Under the pieces are notes generated by a model. It was not told the DNA's origin and did not search any database. It was given only the letters and a program-made list of their open reading frames with translations. A DNA stretch of 64,000 bases, from positions 41,001-105,000 of the forward strand of contig BSBK01014835.1 in the NCBI GenBank assembly GCA_027943335.1, in the 5' to 3' direction. Both the position numbers and the translations under genes were made by a program. Origin of the DNA: Chamaecyparis obtusa (taxonomy: Eukaryota; Streptophyta; Pinopsida; Cupressales; Cupressaceae). Position 1 is the stretch's first letter, and the number at the start of each line of letters is the position of its first letter. This document shows, one piece after another, positions 10,897 through 22,569 of this stretch.

Positions 10897-12394
10897 CAGA
10901 TACATTTTGGATTTCAGTTGTTGTCTCTTCTTTTTATGTGTTTGGTCTTTGATCATGATATATGCTTATGTATACTACTATTTTAATTGATGGTTTACTT
11001 TATGCTCATGTTGATATATCTCATGTCATACTGATGTTACGAATTCCCATGTTGAAATAGCTTTACTTCATGCTTATGTTACTGATGTTGTATAGTGTAT
11101 GTAAATGTTTGATGATGCATTTACTTTCAACTCTTATGTCATGTATGCTCTAATGTATATTGTTTGTATCATGTTGTTCTTTTCTATACTCAGTGGCACA
11201 TGTGATAATGAAAACTTAGCACTCTCGGCCCCTTTCATGATGATATTGACCTTATTGTTGCAGGTACTGGTTAAAGTCAACAAAAGATGTTGTAGTTGAT
11301 CACCTCGACAAAGAGAAAGGAAGGATGGCTCAAGGGAAGCAAGACCCAATACTATAAAGCAACCCTAGAATGAAATGCAATCTAAGACGCAAGTCAAGCT
11401 ACTGATCCTATAGCCATTTGTTCATCATTATTTGAGAATTTTTCGGACATCAGGGTCAATACAATCTTCACTTGTGCAAGAGCGACCATGAAGATATGAG
11501 TATGACCCTAGAGGATAGATGTTGAAAACACATGTAAGCATCGAGGCACAAGAGCCAAGATGACCTAAACATTGTTTCTAATTTGATATTGTAAGATTCT
11601 ACTTGTACTAAGGTGCAGGCTTCTAAAATAACCATGAGTGTCGTCTTACGTAGCACACACAAACAACATGAAAGGAGATAGTTCCAAACCCTCCTAAGAG
11701 TCCAAATAAATTAGGTCGAAGTATGTGTAGTGTTCCAATCGTGATGGAGGGTCTTACCACAGACCCCTAGTTTATTCGACAACTTAGGATAATTTCAAGT
11801 TGTGAGTCTCTAGTCATGTAGACATCATTGAGTGACCTTAGAAGACACAACAAGTGAAAAAACAATGATAACATACATCACAATAGAAAATAAGTTCAAC
11901 ATGTCTCAGTCAGTGTCAGTTTTCTAAGTTTGCATTTGTGCTAGGTGTTAAGGAAACACCTGTGTGCTTGTCTCCAAGTGCATGTGTGATGTGAAAGTGT
12001 AGGATCTGATATGTGTTGAGAAACACAGTGATGTCCAGATAGGTAGTGTTGAGAAACACTATAGAATTGGGGTGTTGAAAAATAATGATTTGGGCGTCAT
12101 TAGAAAATTGTCCATTGAGAAAGACTGATATACTGACTCAGGTTAAGCTTGAGTGACTGATCAAGTGGTAAAGCACTAACAACTCAGATAGATAGTTGAG
12201 GATTTCCCCCAAGCGGTAGATAAGAACTTTGGACAAAACTAAGACAAACTCCAATCCATGACGGCTCAAAGGAGGTGAAAAGTGAGAAATGAAGGTTGAT
12301 AAGGTTGATGAGAGCACGGTATCTCATTCACGCATTGATAGATGGAACACTAATTATAAGTGATGCTTGTTTGCCAAGTTTTCACCACTTGGAA
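10895..12394. other. Unassigned non-coding stretch
   Basis: About 1.5 kb with no recognisable protein domain on either strand. The first part (to about 11260) is T-rich with repeated TTATG/GATG words. The second part is mixed sequence. The only structured signal is the pair of short hairpins at 12012-12060. It probably holds decayed flanks of the neighbouring elements. Confidence 0.5.
12012..12060. other. Two short perfect hairpins with paired base changes
   Basis: TGTGTTGAGAAACACA (12012-12027) and AGTGTTGAGAAACACT (12045-12060) each form a 6-bp perfect stem closed by GAGA. The outermost pair differs between them (T-A versus A-T), so the pairing is kept while the bases differ. A weaker GTGTTGAAAA follows at 12071. 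Confidence 0.5.
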
Positions 12395-12568
12395 TTATTT
12401 TATTTTTTCTACCAAGGCGTCTGTTTCTAGGTTTTCACCAAGGAACATTTTTTTTTTTGGATAGTCAATTCCCATGTATAGAAAATGTGTCTTCATTATT
12501 TCCTTCCAATTTTCAAAATTAAATACATCAAACTTTGGACTTTCTTTCCTGAAAAATGTAATAGTCAT
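12395..12568 (-). pseudogene. Copia gag N-terminal fragment (copia-4)
   Basis: Starting at the ATG at 12568 the frame reads FFRKESPKFDVFNFENWKE, the start of a Ty1/copia gag (the KFDGxNFxxWK block), then KTHFLYMGIDY, and it ends at a stop after about 57 codons. The remaining gag and all of pol are absent to the left, so this is a truncated remnant. Its primer site and LTR start lie just upstream on the same strand (12611-12625). Confidence 0.65.
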
Positions 12569-12610
12569 GGATATCCTTAAGCTATTAAACTTTTCCTTCA
12601 AGGACCTGAT

Positions 12611-12622
12611 GCTCTGGTACCA
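12611..12622 (-). other. Primer binding site of copia-4
   Basis: On the minus strand TGGTACCAGAGC, one mismatch from the initiator-Met complement, placed two bases after the LTR end CTAACA. Confidence 0.65.
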
Positions 12623-12624
12623 AT

Positions 12625-13110
12625 TGTTAGAAAGTAAAGTGCACCAACACAATTGAGAGGGGGTGTGAATCAGTTGTGATATTAATTAAATTAAATTCAA
12701 CTTGATCAAATCTTAAGATTGTAACCAATAATAGCAATTGATGATCTACAACTGATTGAACATCTAGATGAATTGAAGGAACAGTGATTAGAGATCATCG
12801 AGCTACTAAAGTGATATGTAAGATGATTAAATCAGTCAATATGTTGTCATTGATGTCAACTAGTTTTGACTATACTTATCATGATAGTTACAAACATCTG
12901 AACATCTGTAGAAGGAAGAAAAGATGAAGAAATGAGATATCTACATAAGGAAGAGATGGATATGATAGATAAGGATAAGGTATACATTGGGTAACTTATT
13001 GATAAGTCTATGACTTTATATTGTTGACTTGAGCATGTTACATTAATCTATTATGAAGAAGAGATTTGAATTGAACAAGTTAATGTGGTCGGTAATTGAA
13101 GACTTCAATA
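12625..13110 (-). repeat. Partial 5' LTR of copia-4
   Basis: Read on plus it starts TGTTAGAAAG, then GAGAGGGGGTGTGAATCAG, a word shared with the LTR of copia-3 at 19047. So the two belong to related families. The outer end is not defined: sequence passes into the truncated gypsy-2 at about 13110-13140 without a visible duplication. Confidence 0.5.
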
Positions 13111-13139
13111 TACACCGAGCCCGTGCAATGTATACCGAG

Positions 13140-15634
13140 TTACAGTAATAATCTAGCCTTATATTGCATGATTACATTTATTTTTGGAGAAACTTTATTT
13201 TGAGAATCATCCTTTACAAAAAATGACCTGGGTACTCCTTCATCAAGGTCATCTCTTCTATTGCTTAAATTATATGAGGATCTGGCTTGACAAATGGCAA
13301 CCACAGTAAGAGTCCCGATTTCTTCTTCACTAAGCTTTCTCCAATTAGCATTACCTAGCTCTGGTCTAATCACACTTGTTGACTCATACACATCACTTTC
13401 AGACTCATCTTGATCTGAATTGGTAAAAACTTGTTGTTCATACTTTGGAAAATTTCTTCTCTTATAATCAACATCAACAAGTATTTCTTCATCTTCTGAA
13501 GATGAAATTTCTTCCACTTTCTTAGTGGTAAACATATTGACTACAGGCTTTTCAAATCCTTCATTACCTCCTGCATGTAGGTCTTCCACTTCTTCTCCCA
13601 AAGCTTGGGCCACAACACACTAATAAGGTGAGTGAGGCATATTAAAAGCCACACACCATGGAGTTTTCTCTACATTATGTGTTGCATTCTTTTTTAAAGG
13701 GTCAAGGGTATCCCTTCATTTTTTATTCTCACGAGTTTCAAAAATAGGCTTCCCATCTTTCTAATTTGTCTTGTAGGGCTGATCATGCAACCTAGGGAAT
13801 CTTTCCTGACTCTGATATGGTGGTCTATTGTCCTGAAAACCTCTCTCACCCTTTTCAAACCTAGTTGAGAGATCTTTAACAACACTTGCTAACTTGTCAA
13901 CCTTATCATCTTCTTTAGTTGGTCTACTAGCATGTGGCTTGGTTTCCTTCCATAATCTTCCTTCATCCCTTTTGTACATATGACCTAATGCTTTCCTATT
14001 ACTTTCAATATTTATTGCTAACTTGAAAGCATCTCTCAAAGTACACGGGCTTTTGTCTCTCAAGAGATAAGACATTTTTCCATCCAAAGCATTGAAATAT
14101 GTGGTTAGGCACACTTCATCATCTAATCTTAAGACTTGAAATAGTTTATACATTTCCTTTTGAAACCTACTATTGAACTCAGACATGCCCTCATTGGGAT
14201 TCTTTTTTATATTATTGAGTTCATTGACCATATAACTAGAATTAACATGTTCAACATATTGCTTCTTAAAGCTTTTCACAAATTCATCCCATGATGTAAT
14301 ACTATTTTCATGCAAACCCCTATACCAATCCCTAGCATCTTCAATCAATGACTGAACAAATAATTTCATTATAACATCTTCACTTTCAATTTCATAGTCA
14401 TTTATCTTCTATGTAAAAAACTTAAGATGCTCTTCACAAGTAACAACATTATTTCCTGTGAACTTAGGGATCTTGTCTCTTACCTCATTTGGGATAACAT
14501 TTGGTTGACCAAGGATACCATCAAAGAATAATGGTTGGTATCTATCCAAATGAATAGGTCTCCTTTGAAAATTTTGTGAAGCTTGGGCTCCACCACCTCC
14601 AACATTTTGATTTAGCACTCCTCCCATGGGAGCACCAGCCAATGGAACTGTAGAATTGACATTTTGAACTAGCCCTTGGACCGCTTGTTTAGATCCTGGA
14701 GCTTGGAAACTTGGCTTGGGACCACATGGTTGGTTTTGTGGTACTGTCCCAATAGTAACAGGGACTGAGCTAATGGTAGTAGTATTCATATTAGCATGTA
14801 GGAAAGCAATTTTCCCCTTCATCTCATCTGCAGCAGCCTCCAACTCCATCTTTTCTAACTGGATAGCCAAGTTTTCATTGGCTTTTCTAGCCTTTTCCAA
14901 GTCTATGTTAGCTTGGGAGACAACATCAGGAATAACCTTATCATGTTTGGGTTCATTTATACTTATTCCAACCATTTTTTTTTCCTTTATCAGATACATC
15001 TCTGGTATTATGTTTGAGATCCTCATTTCTCTTGATCTTTAATGGATGCAATTGCCTTAGAACTGGGCCTTCGCCCTCAAATTCAGCCTTCTTAGAATTT
15101 GACTCATCATTATCAATTTGTTGTCCCAAAGCTCCAATATCACCAAACAGGTCTTTGTCTAGACCTTTGAATTCTTGATTAAGACTTTGAGCCATGATCT
15201 CATTGTTATTTATTTTTCTTATGAGTTCTTGTCTCTCCATGAGTAGCTCATAAATATCCTGCTCTGTCTTTTTTCTTCTATTGTCCTTTTTTCTCAGAAT
15301 AATGACCTCATCATGAAATCTCAGCAGCAAAAGTTTATCCTAGTTGTTCTAGAGTTTCTCGTGTAGGGAAAAACCCTACATCTTTAAATTCATCATCCCG
15401 AGAGGGATTAATTGCATCAAGGTCCTTTCTTCTCGTAGGCTCAGGATCTTTAGAAGAAGAAGAGGCCTCCTTAGGAATAGGTGTTGAAACTCATCCCTTA
15501 GAGGGTCTCAAAGAGTTAGGATTGAATAAACCCCTCCTAGACCATTTTTTTCTACTAGGTATGGGAAGTTCATCACCTATATTACTTTCTGGGTGATCCC
15601 TATAGTATGACCTAGTATATTTTTGTCGACTCAT
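13140..15634 (-). pseudogene. Ty3/gypsy gag pseudogene (gypsy-2)
   Basis: The gag frame starts at the ATG at 15634 (MSRQKYTRSYYRDHPE) and continues in three frames with stops and shifts. A coiled-coil region rich in Glu, Lys and Asn (15330-14953) is followed by a Gln/Pro/Gly-rich linker (14900-14560). The retrotransposon gag domain follows at 14520-13900, with ARDWYRGL, SWDEFVKSF, FNSRFQKEMYKL and TLRDAFKLAI. An acidic, Ser-rich tail follows (13600-13140). No CCHC knuckle, protease or polymerase follows, so the element is truncated at about 13120. The gag block is a confident gypsy match. The lineage is suggested as Tat-like by the primer site at 15811-15830. Confidence 0.8.
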
Positions 15635-15810
15635 GGTATTTATAACAAGATACTTACACAAATTTCTATATGATAAACCAACAACTCAAAAACATAAATT
15701 TCAGAGTCGCCACCCACAGAACATGTGGGGATAAATTTTGTAAACTGGTCTTTAAATAAAACAATAGATAGTTAACAGGGAATTGTAACAAGCCTATTGC
15801 AAAATATTAA

Positions 15811-15830
15811 GTTCCCCAACAGAGTCGCCA
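15811..15830 (-). other. Primer binding site of gypsy-2, probably Arg tRNA
   Basis: On the minus strand TGGCGACTCTGTTGGGGAAC follows the LTR end CTAACA by four bases. From memory, TGGCGACTC-type sites in Tat/Ogre gypsy elements are complementary to an arginine tRNA. The position between LTR and gag supports the role. The tRNA identity is recalled, not checked. Confidence 0.6.
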
Positions 15831-16817
15831 ACTTTGTTAGTGCTTAAAATGATTGCAGATGGTAATATAAATTTAAGATTCTGATGTATAACTCTATGGA
15901 TCCAAAAGATACATCTGACAATATCAAACACTAAGGTGCTAAGGATTTAAATCCTTCTTCACTTCGAGCTTCAAGCTCAGGCAGGTGTACCTGATAGATT
16001 CAATTCTATAAAGAATCACAATAGTTATATGTGTCCTTGACACAGGTGTAAACATCTAATTCTTTCAACATAAATTCAAGATAAATTTTTATTTAATTGT
16101 GTTGATGGCGAGAAATGTAAATTGAGCAAAGACCAGTGCAAAATCCTACGGCAAAGAGTCAAAGAACATACATCCACTGAAATTCCTCAAATCTAATATA
16201 CCCAAAACCCAGATGAGATGCCTTACAAATCATCCTCTCATTCACACATATTGTCATCAAATTATTACATAAATCATGAATTCTCAGAGATATCCCTTAA
16301 GATTTACCCTTCCCTTGAAAGAAACTTAAGCTTAACCCCACTATTTACCTTGTAAATGATGTATTAAAAATGTCTTACAGATTTAATACATGAAAAACTC
16401 AAGATTCATATCAGAAGACAAAAAAAATGTGCAAAGGAGTTTCAATACATTTTCATTGATATTTTTTTGTATCAGTACATTCAAGGAGAGAAATTCTTGG
16501 AACCAAACCACCAGATACAAAACTCTACTTACTAAATGAATTTCACCACCCTTTTACAAAAGTAAAACTTGCAATATATATCCCTAACCATCTTGGAATC
16601 CTCAAGAAAAGGATGCAACAAGCATCAGATGGCTAGGATAGTGATAGGTACAAAAGACAAAACAAAAACTTCATCATTGACAGGAAAGGGAAGAAAAGTC
16701 AGAAATATGTTTCAAATCATTGTGAATCCTCACAGGTGGCACCTTTGTCTGCAGATATTTCAGGTAACTATTGACTAACTTACATTACTCTCTTTCTGAT
16801 AATTACCTTCCATCTAT

Positions 16818-17126
16818 TCAAGGATCAGGTGTCATGTGTGACTCAATCATCTTCCAAAACTATTCAAAGATTTTCCACAGTGGAATCTGCTTACCCAGGT
16901 TGCTATAAAAATAATTAAAGATATGGTAACCTAAAGTAGGAGTAATAGGGTCCCTATAATTAGCCATGGAATCAGTAAAGGTCTCATCACTAACCTTTTT
17001 ATTCTGAGTCGACCTTGGGATAAATTGAATGAATTCTTCTGAATAATTGGGCTTCCCCTTCTGGTCACCACCCTACTCTTTTGCTCCTTCACTGGATGAA
17101 GCACAACTAGACTCTGGTTGACTCAT
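16818..17126 (-). pseudogene. Unidentified reading frame inside the gypsy-2 LTR
   Basis: From the ATG at 17126 a 102-codon frame runs to a TGA at 16818, broken only by two TAG codons. It reads MSQPESSCASSSEGAKE, then KPNYSEEFIQFIPRSTQ, a segment with DSMANYRDPITPTLGYH, then IPLWKIFE and FWKMIESHM. The composition looks protein-like (aromatic and charged residues in alternation), and it begins about 125 bp after the TATA-like box. I do not recognise the family. LTRs rarely carry genes, so either it is a captured or lineage-specific LTR gene or the LTR limit is misjudged. Confidence 0.4.
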
Positions 17127-17246
17127 CTTTCTGCTCTAAAAACACTCTGCTCTGCAACTAAGCACTTCAAAATTACACACTGTAATAGCTCAACTTTCAC
17201 AATTGCTCTCTAAAAACTAATAAGTGTAAATGCAGGAGTGTCTTGT

Positions 17247-17255
17247 CTATATATC
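17247..17255 (-). promoter_or_regulatory. TATA-like box, gypsy-2 LTR
   Basis: GATATATAG on the minus strand, about 120 bp upstream of the ATG at 17126. It is suited to be the LTR promoter. No other copy is available to test conservation. Confidence 0.35.
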
Positions 17256-17374
17256 TTTAATCAATGAATGCATGGAAATCGCAACAAATCTTCCCTAAGT
17301 TACCTCAGCATTCACTTCTACGTGAAACCAAATTCAAATCCAGGCTAGCCGTAAGGTGAGAAGTTGTTACCACC

Positions 17375-18990
17375 CTAGAGGGATCTTGCACATGCATAAT
17401 AGTGGATACTCTTTCTCTTAAATGTAGATCTAGTTAGCTTTCCCAATTGACATTCCTTACATATAGCATTAGTAGGCTTCACCAATTTAGGCAAATCTCT
17501 CACGACATTTGTAGAACTGATCTTCATAATTTTATCAAAATTCACATGACAAAATATCTTATGCCATAACCAACTGTCATCAACTTTAGCAATCAAATGT
17601 CTATTCTCTACAACATTCAAATGAAAAACATTACCTTTGGTCTTAGTACCTGATGCAATCTCTTCGTCTGATTTCCCAATGATTATGCACTTTCCATCTT
17701 TGAATTGTAAATTGTATCCCTTGTTAATAAGTTGTCCAACACTCAAAATATTATTATTTAAACCTTCAACATTTAAAACATCATCATTGTTATCTTTACA
17801 TCAAGTGTTATAGAACCTCTTCCTCTGATCAAACAAGGAGCATTATTACCAAATCTAACAACGCCTCCATCATACCTTTCTAATTTCACAAATTTATTCT
17901 TGTCTCCCGTCATATGATGTGAGCATCCACTATCTATTACCTATTCATCTTTATATTCAACATGAGTGAATAGGGCTTTTTCTTCATTCAAGAAAATAGG
18001 ATTCTCTTCTTTGATAGCAATAAAAAAAATCTCATCCTCACTCTTTTTAGATTCATCATCAGTCACACCTTCACTAGCATAGTAACATTTATTATACTTA
18101 GGTTGAAATTTCTTCAGCTTATGCTTTGGAACTATGTTAGGACATCTAGAAGAGAAATATCCAATCTTATTACATGCAAAACATTTCAAAGGTAGTTTCC
18201 CTTCATAATACCTGCAACTTTAGGAAATCTCTTAGCAATTAGGGCTTCCAATTCCTTTCATGTTCTTCAATATATTTCAGATATTTAGCATATCTAGATT
18301 CATACTTAGGAGTACTTGAAGAACTTTCACCAAGATCATACTTTTTATTATCCTTAGAAATTGTAGCTTTAAATGCAGATTCAATTTTAGGAAAAATATC
18401 TCCAAATTTAGTCATTTCAAAAGTAGATAACTTACCAACCAATGAGTTTTTGTTCACTTTTAAAACTATCATGATTTCTTCATTAACAACCTTGACATCA
18501 TAAGCAAATGGCAAGGATCTCAATATCTTTGAAACTATCTCATCTTCATCCATTGTTCCTCCAACGCATTTGATTCCACTAACAAGTTTTTATCACCTTG
18601 CGCATATGTACTTATTGTATCATTGTTTCTCATCCTCAAGGATTCCATCTTCCCTTTCAAACTTTGTAACTTTCCTTGCTTCACATATATATCTCCTTCA
18701 TGCAGTGACTCCAACTTTACCCAAATCTCATGCGAAGTATCTAATTCCATGATATTTGTATATTTTTCATCTAAAAGGTCACTCTAAAGGGATTCCTTAG
18801 CTCTAATGTTATCAAAAAATTGCTTCTTCTCATTAGTAGTAGCAATAGCTAGATTAGGAACTTTGTAATCATTCATTGTAACTTCCCAACATTCTATCCC
18901 CATGCTGATCAAGTGAGTAATCATCCTTCCTTTCCATAATGCATAGTTGGTTCCATCAAATTTAGGATTCTCTTTCTTAAAATCTGCCAT
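17375..18990 (-). pseudogene. Copia gag-protease-pre-integrase pseudogene (copia-3)
   Basis: Starts at the ATG at 18990 (MADFKKENPKFDGTNYALWK), a typical copia gag start. It continues with frame changes through gag (WVKLESLHEG; LRSLPFAYD) to a zinc knuckle CFACNKIGYFSSRCP (about 18180-18135). A protease motif follows (VIDSGCSHHMTGD, about 17940-17900; Asp-Ser-Gly kept). Then comes the GAG-pre-integrase block (LWHKIFCHVNFDKI; CKECQLGKLTRSTF, 17560-17430). Coding ends at about 17375, before the integrase core, where gypsy-2 sequence begins. Reverse transcriptase and RNase H are missing from the window. Several stops and at least two frameshifts make it non-functional. Confidence 0.8.
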
Positions 18991-19032
18991 GACAGATCTC
19001 CTCAAGTGATCAAGCTTTCAAAAGAGGACCAA

Positions 19033-19044
19033 GATCTGATACCA
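19033..19044 (-). other. Primer binding site of copia-3
   Basis: On minus TGGTATCAGATC, one mismatch from the initiator-Met complement, two bases after the LTR end CTAACA. Confidence 0.65.
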
Positions 19045-19046
19045 AT

Positions 19047-20300
19047 TGTTAGAAACAAGGCAGAAAATACAACTAAGAGGGGGTGAATCAGTTGTATCCC
19101 GAAATTGAAAAACTTAAACTATATATCACCATAATAACTTATATGTGAAAGATAAGCATTAAAGCATATAAATGAACAACACCATAGCACATAACACTAT
19201 ATTTGTTTTCATGGAAACCCTATTAGGGGAAAAACCATAGTTGGGATCAAACCCACTAGATAATGTATTAGCAAATAAACCTTGTTAAAGGTAAAAGGGG
19301 AATGCACATGCATTCAAATACACTACCTAGAGCTCATTGCTCAAAGACACTAGGGGAAAGACCCCCTAATATAATGAAGGGAAACAACCCTGGAATGGAA
19401 AATAATCCACTGTGGACAACAATCCACTATATCAAGAACTGACTGAAAGCATCTGTCATGCCAATACAATTCCAATAAAGTACATTGTCATATAGGCTCA
19501 ATAATAGATTCTACTCATATGTCTTCTTAGCTCTATGATACATCAATTTTTATCACCATCCTCTATAATACAAGTCTTTACATTCGCATCATCCTTTGCA
19601 CCTCCCCACACTCTCAATTACATAAATGATTTCATCATTTTATACATTACAACAAGATAAATAAGGTCGGCCTTAACCAAGACCTTAAGTACAAAAATGG
19701 TTTACATTAACCAATATGATCCTTAACATGTTGGCTAATACATATCTTAGATCCAAACAAATAGCCTTGAACACCCCATGATCCAAAATCCATGCTATAA
19801 TCCTTCGCAACACATTACACCATCCAGTTAGCCAAGAATTCAAATGAATTTCATCACAAAACCAAAAGAGATCCAACAACAAGGATAGGAAACTATTAAG
19901 AAATAAGAACAAGCATCATGAAATACCACAACAAGAACAAAATCATCTCTATCTCATAATTCATCACCATCTCTACATTGTTCATCATGAACACCAAACA
20001 ATGAACTTTGTCATCAAATAAATACTACTTACACATATCCAAATCATGAACTATACCAACTAAGGTTACCAATACCATTCATGAATACACCACTAGGTTA
20101 GCAAAAAGAAATATTGCATAATTGATCATTGCCAATAAAAAACCACAACTCTATCATTTCCAAAACTAACCCAAAAAGACAATAAACAGTCTCTGATCAA
20201 TCAACTGAAACTCACTCAAATCACAACATAAATCTCTGCTATCAATGTCATCTTTTGTGGTGCTTTCTTTGTGTGGTTCACAATAAGAAAGACTCTTATT
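19047..20300 (-). repeat. Putative 5' LTR of copia-3, outer end undefined
   Basis: Read on plus it begins TGTTAGAAACAAGG with the AAGAGGGGGTGAATCAGTTG word shared with copia-4. No gene is visible in it. The sequence is A/C-rich on plus with repeated AATCCACTAT-like words. The right limit is guessed at the CT microsatellite, since neither a second LTR nor a duplication is present. Confidence 0.45.
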
Positions 20301-20309
20301 GGGCTAGTA

Positions 20310-20313
<4 letters not shown>

Positions 20314-20367
<54 letters not shown>
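20314..20367. repeat. Microsatellite (CT)n
   Basis: About 27 CT units. They give rise to a meaningless Arg-Glu repeat frame on the minus strand. Confidence 0.95.
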
Positions 20368-20370
<3 letters not shown>

Positions 20371-20693
20371 TTGCTTTTGTATTTGATGAGGACTTAAGTC
20401 ACTTGGGGGCTTGATATTTTTATTTCTCCTTGACCTTGATGAGATCATCCTATGCATTTGATCTACTTTATCGTGAGCATGAGTTTGCCTCATACTCCTA
20501 CAAAATTAGGGGCTAAATGTAACATCTTAAAAATTTAGCACCCATAATTGGAGGCTCTAGGACTTTTTAGACCCCAGTTTGGTCATTTCAAGGTTTGAAT
20601 GTCTTTATGCTTGATTCTTGCAACATTCATTTTCCTCCTCCACAACTTATCACACTTCCCTAGATGTGTACAAGCTTTGAAAACATTATCTAG

Positions 20694-20783
20694 ACAAGGC
20701 CATCTAGGTTGGCCTTGTCCTGGAAAAGGTCATCTAGGTAGGCCTTGTCCTCGACAAGGTCATCCAGGTCAGCCTTGTCCTAG
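20694..20783 (+). repeat. Three 30-bp tandem units with internal inverted repeat
   Basis: Units of the form CATCTAGGTTGGCCTTGTCC plus TGGAAAAGGT are repeated three times. Each pairs ACAAGG/AAGG with CCTTGT, so every unit can fold into a small hairpin. A further diverged copy occurs about 830 bp downstream at 21600-21641 within the same LTR. Confidence 0.8.
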
Positions 20784-20879
20784 AACTTTGTGCTTAAGTG
20801 GGCTCTGGGTCCAATGCAGGAGTGTTTCTTCCAGATCTTAAATTAATCTCGACACGATAATATTGAATCATCAAATGAG

Positions 20880-20888
20880 TATAAAAGG
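20880..20888 (+). promoter_or_regulatory. TATA box of the gypsy-5 LTR
   Basis: TATAAAAGG, a near-ideal plant TATA box, about 360 bp into the LTR on plus. Confidence 0.55.
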
Positions 20889-22102
20889 ACATTAAAGTCT
20901 CTCATTTTGACATCCTATTCATATGCAATCTATCAATTGATCAAGTGCAAGTAAGTCAAGATCTTAAGCAAGATTTAAAGTCATGCAATTGAGGATTTGG
21001 ATTCAATATTTGAAGGCAAGCATCCAATTCAAGATCTCCAAGTCTCCATTTCTTCAAAATTCATTCAAGAAAAGGTAATATTCTATCATTGATCTAAGTT
21101 TCTCTCTCATGGTGAACAAGTAGAAGAATTCTTAATCAAGCAATAAAATCCACACATCCATTCTTCTTTCCTCTCCTTCTCCATTGAGGCTATCAAGCAT
21201 TTTAACATTATAGATCTAGGATTGGTAATAATAGATCTATGCATTGGTGAAGACATCCTTGATTTTGCATTCATTCCAAGATCTACACATACAAGCATCT
21301 TCGTGGGTTTATCAGATCCTAACATCCATTAATAAGGGGTTTTCATGTAAGGTGAATACTTACATTTATCTTGTTTACGTTACTTTCCTTATGCAATTTA
21401 ATTTCTATTTCAAGGTCGATTCCTATACAAGGGCTTGACCAAGGCAAACCCCTTTCCACAACCTTTTCCCCTTTTCCTTTGTGTGGATGTGCAAGTTGTG
21501 GAGTTTCAAATCTAGATTTAGTAATATTAGAACTAGTTACAGGTCCTCTACAATTTTCATCAAATTTAGAGTTAAAAGGAAAAGGTTACAATTTAAACCG
21601 TCATCCTGGACAAGGTCGTTAAGGTTGGCCTTGTCCTCTAGGTTTGATATTTTCACAAAAGGTAGTTACAAGTGCTAGAGACCCAAATATGTCGTTATAC
21701 TTGATTTTGACATCTTTACAATAGTCAAAATCAAATCCAAAGGTCTATTTGCCTCCTCTTTCTTCAAGGTAAGTCTCCTCTTGCTATTTTCTCCTTGCAC
21801 TTAGTTTTATATATTAGATCTGATAATATATCTTGTTAGTTGTCATTTCCTTTATTATAGCATCAATTTCCTTTCATATATTTTCATATCCTATCACAGA
21901 TTCTCTCTATCCATCAAGGGAAAGGTGAACCCCAATTCCCCACTCTCACTTAGATCTTGCATTAGCACCCTCTCATCATTTTCGGGTTGTGCTAATATGA
22001 TTTGATTGAGGGTGGTCCTTTGGGAGAACATTTTCCTGTACAACACAATTTAGTGAGTGATCAACATTCCTAGCATTGCTCACCATTTCCTATTGTACAT
22101 TT

Positions 22103-22117
22103 TGGTGAACCCAACTT
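22103..22117 (+). other. Putative primer binding site, possibly Trp tRNA
   Basis: TGGTGAACCCAACTT follows the LTR end by three bases. It resembles the complement of the 3' end of plant tryptophan tRNA (TGGTGAACCCGACGT from memory) with two mismatches. tRNA identity is inference. Confidence 0.4.
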
Positions 22118-22265
22118 ATAACATTTCCATTCTAATTTTGGTGTTAGATTTCCTTTCTTTTCATTTAGATATCTAGATCTATTTTGTATGCATTTACATC
22201 ACATTGCATTTAGATATCTAGGTTCACCTATTGTATAGAAGTATAAGATTATTGATTGTCAAACC

Positions 22266-22406
22266 ATGACCAGCCATGGTGAGGTGGAAAGGTTATTATA
22301 ATATGTAATGAAAGTGTATGTGAGATGGGATGATCAAGGGAGAATTTTTAATGAGGGAGGAGAAAAGTCCCTACAAATACTGAATTTTACTATGGTACTT
22401 TCCTAA
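22266..22406 (+). pseudogene. Gag N-terminal fragment of gypsy-5
   Basis: From the ATG at 22266 the frame reads MTSHGEVERLL, a TAA, then YVMKVYVRWDDQGRIFNEGG and EKSLQILNF before another TAA. It sits 160 bp after the primer site, where gag should start. I do not recognise the exact family. It passes into the inverted 3' end of gypsy-3 at about 22410-22500, so the element is truncated. Confidence 0.4.
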
Positions 22407-22569
22407 GGTACTACGCGAAGTGGTTTTCACTATAGGATAGATTATTTCTCTGTACTATTTTGATTTTGATTTTGTTTTGAATGATTATTTGATTTTTGTT
22501 ATATGTTTTTGACTGCTAAGTGGTTACTCTAAAAATATTAGATGTAGAACTTACAAAAGGTGCAAGTTG

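Larger units (their letters stand above)
15835..17350 (-). repeat. Putative 5' LTR of gypsy-2
   Basis: Read on plus it begins TGTTAGTGCTTAAAATG directly beyond the primer site, so on minus it ends CTAACA. A TATA-like GATATATAG lies near its far end (17247-17255), as expected for an LTR promoter read on minus. The outer boundary is uncertain and placed where recognisable copia-3 coding stops (about 17375). No second copy exists in the window, so the 1.5-kb length is an estimate. An unusual broken frame lies inside it (16818-17126). Confidence 0.5.
20518..22099 (+). repeat. 5' LTR of a gypsy element (gypsy-5)
   Basis: About 1582 bp starting TGTAACATC and ending TATTGTACA (TG...CA). It is followed after three bases by a primer-site-like sequence and then a gag-like start. 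A purine-rich TTAGGGGCTAAA precedes it. A TATA box lies at 20880. It contains three 30-bp units at 20694-20783 and an echo of them near 21600. No second LTR is in the window. The boundaries rest on the termini and neighbours, without a duplication. Confidence 0.55.

Noticed and set aside
14716..15042. A 108-codon plus-strand frame opposite the gypsy-2 gag
   Set aside because: It is a shadow of the gag coding strand and has no domain of its own.
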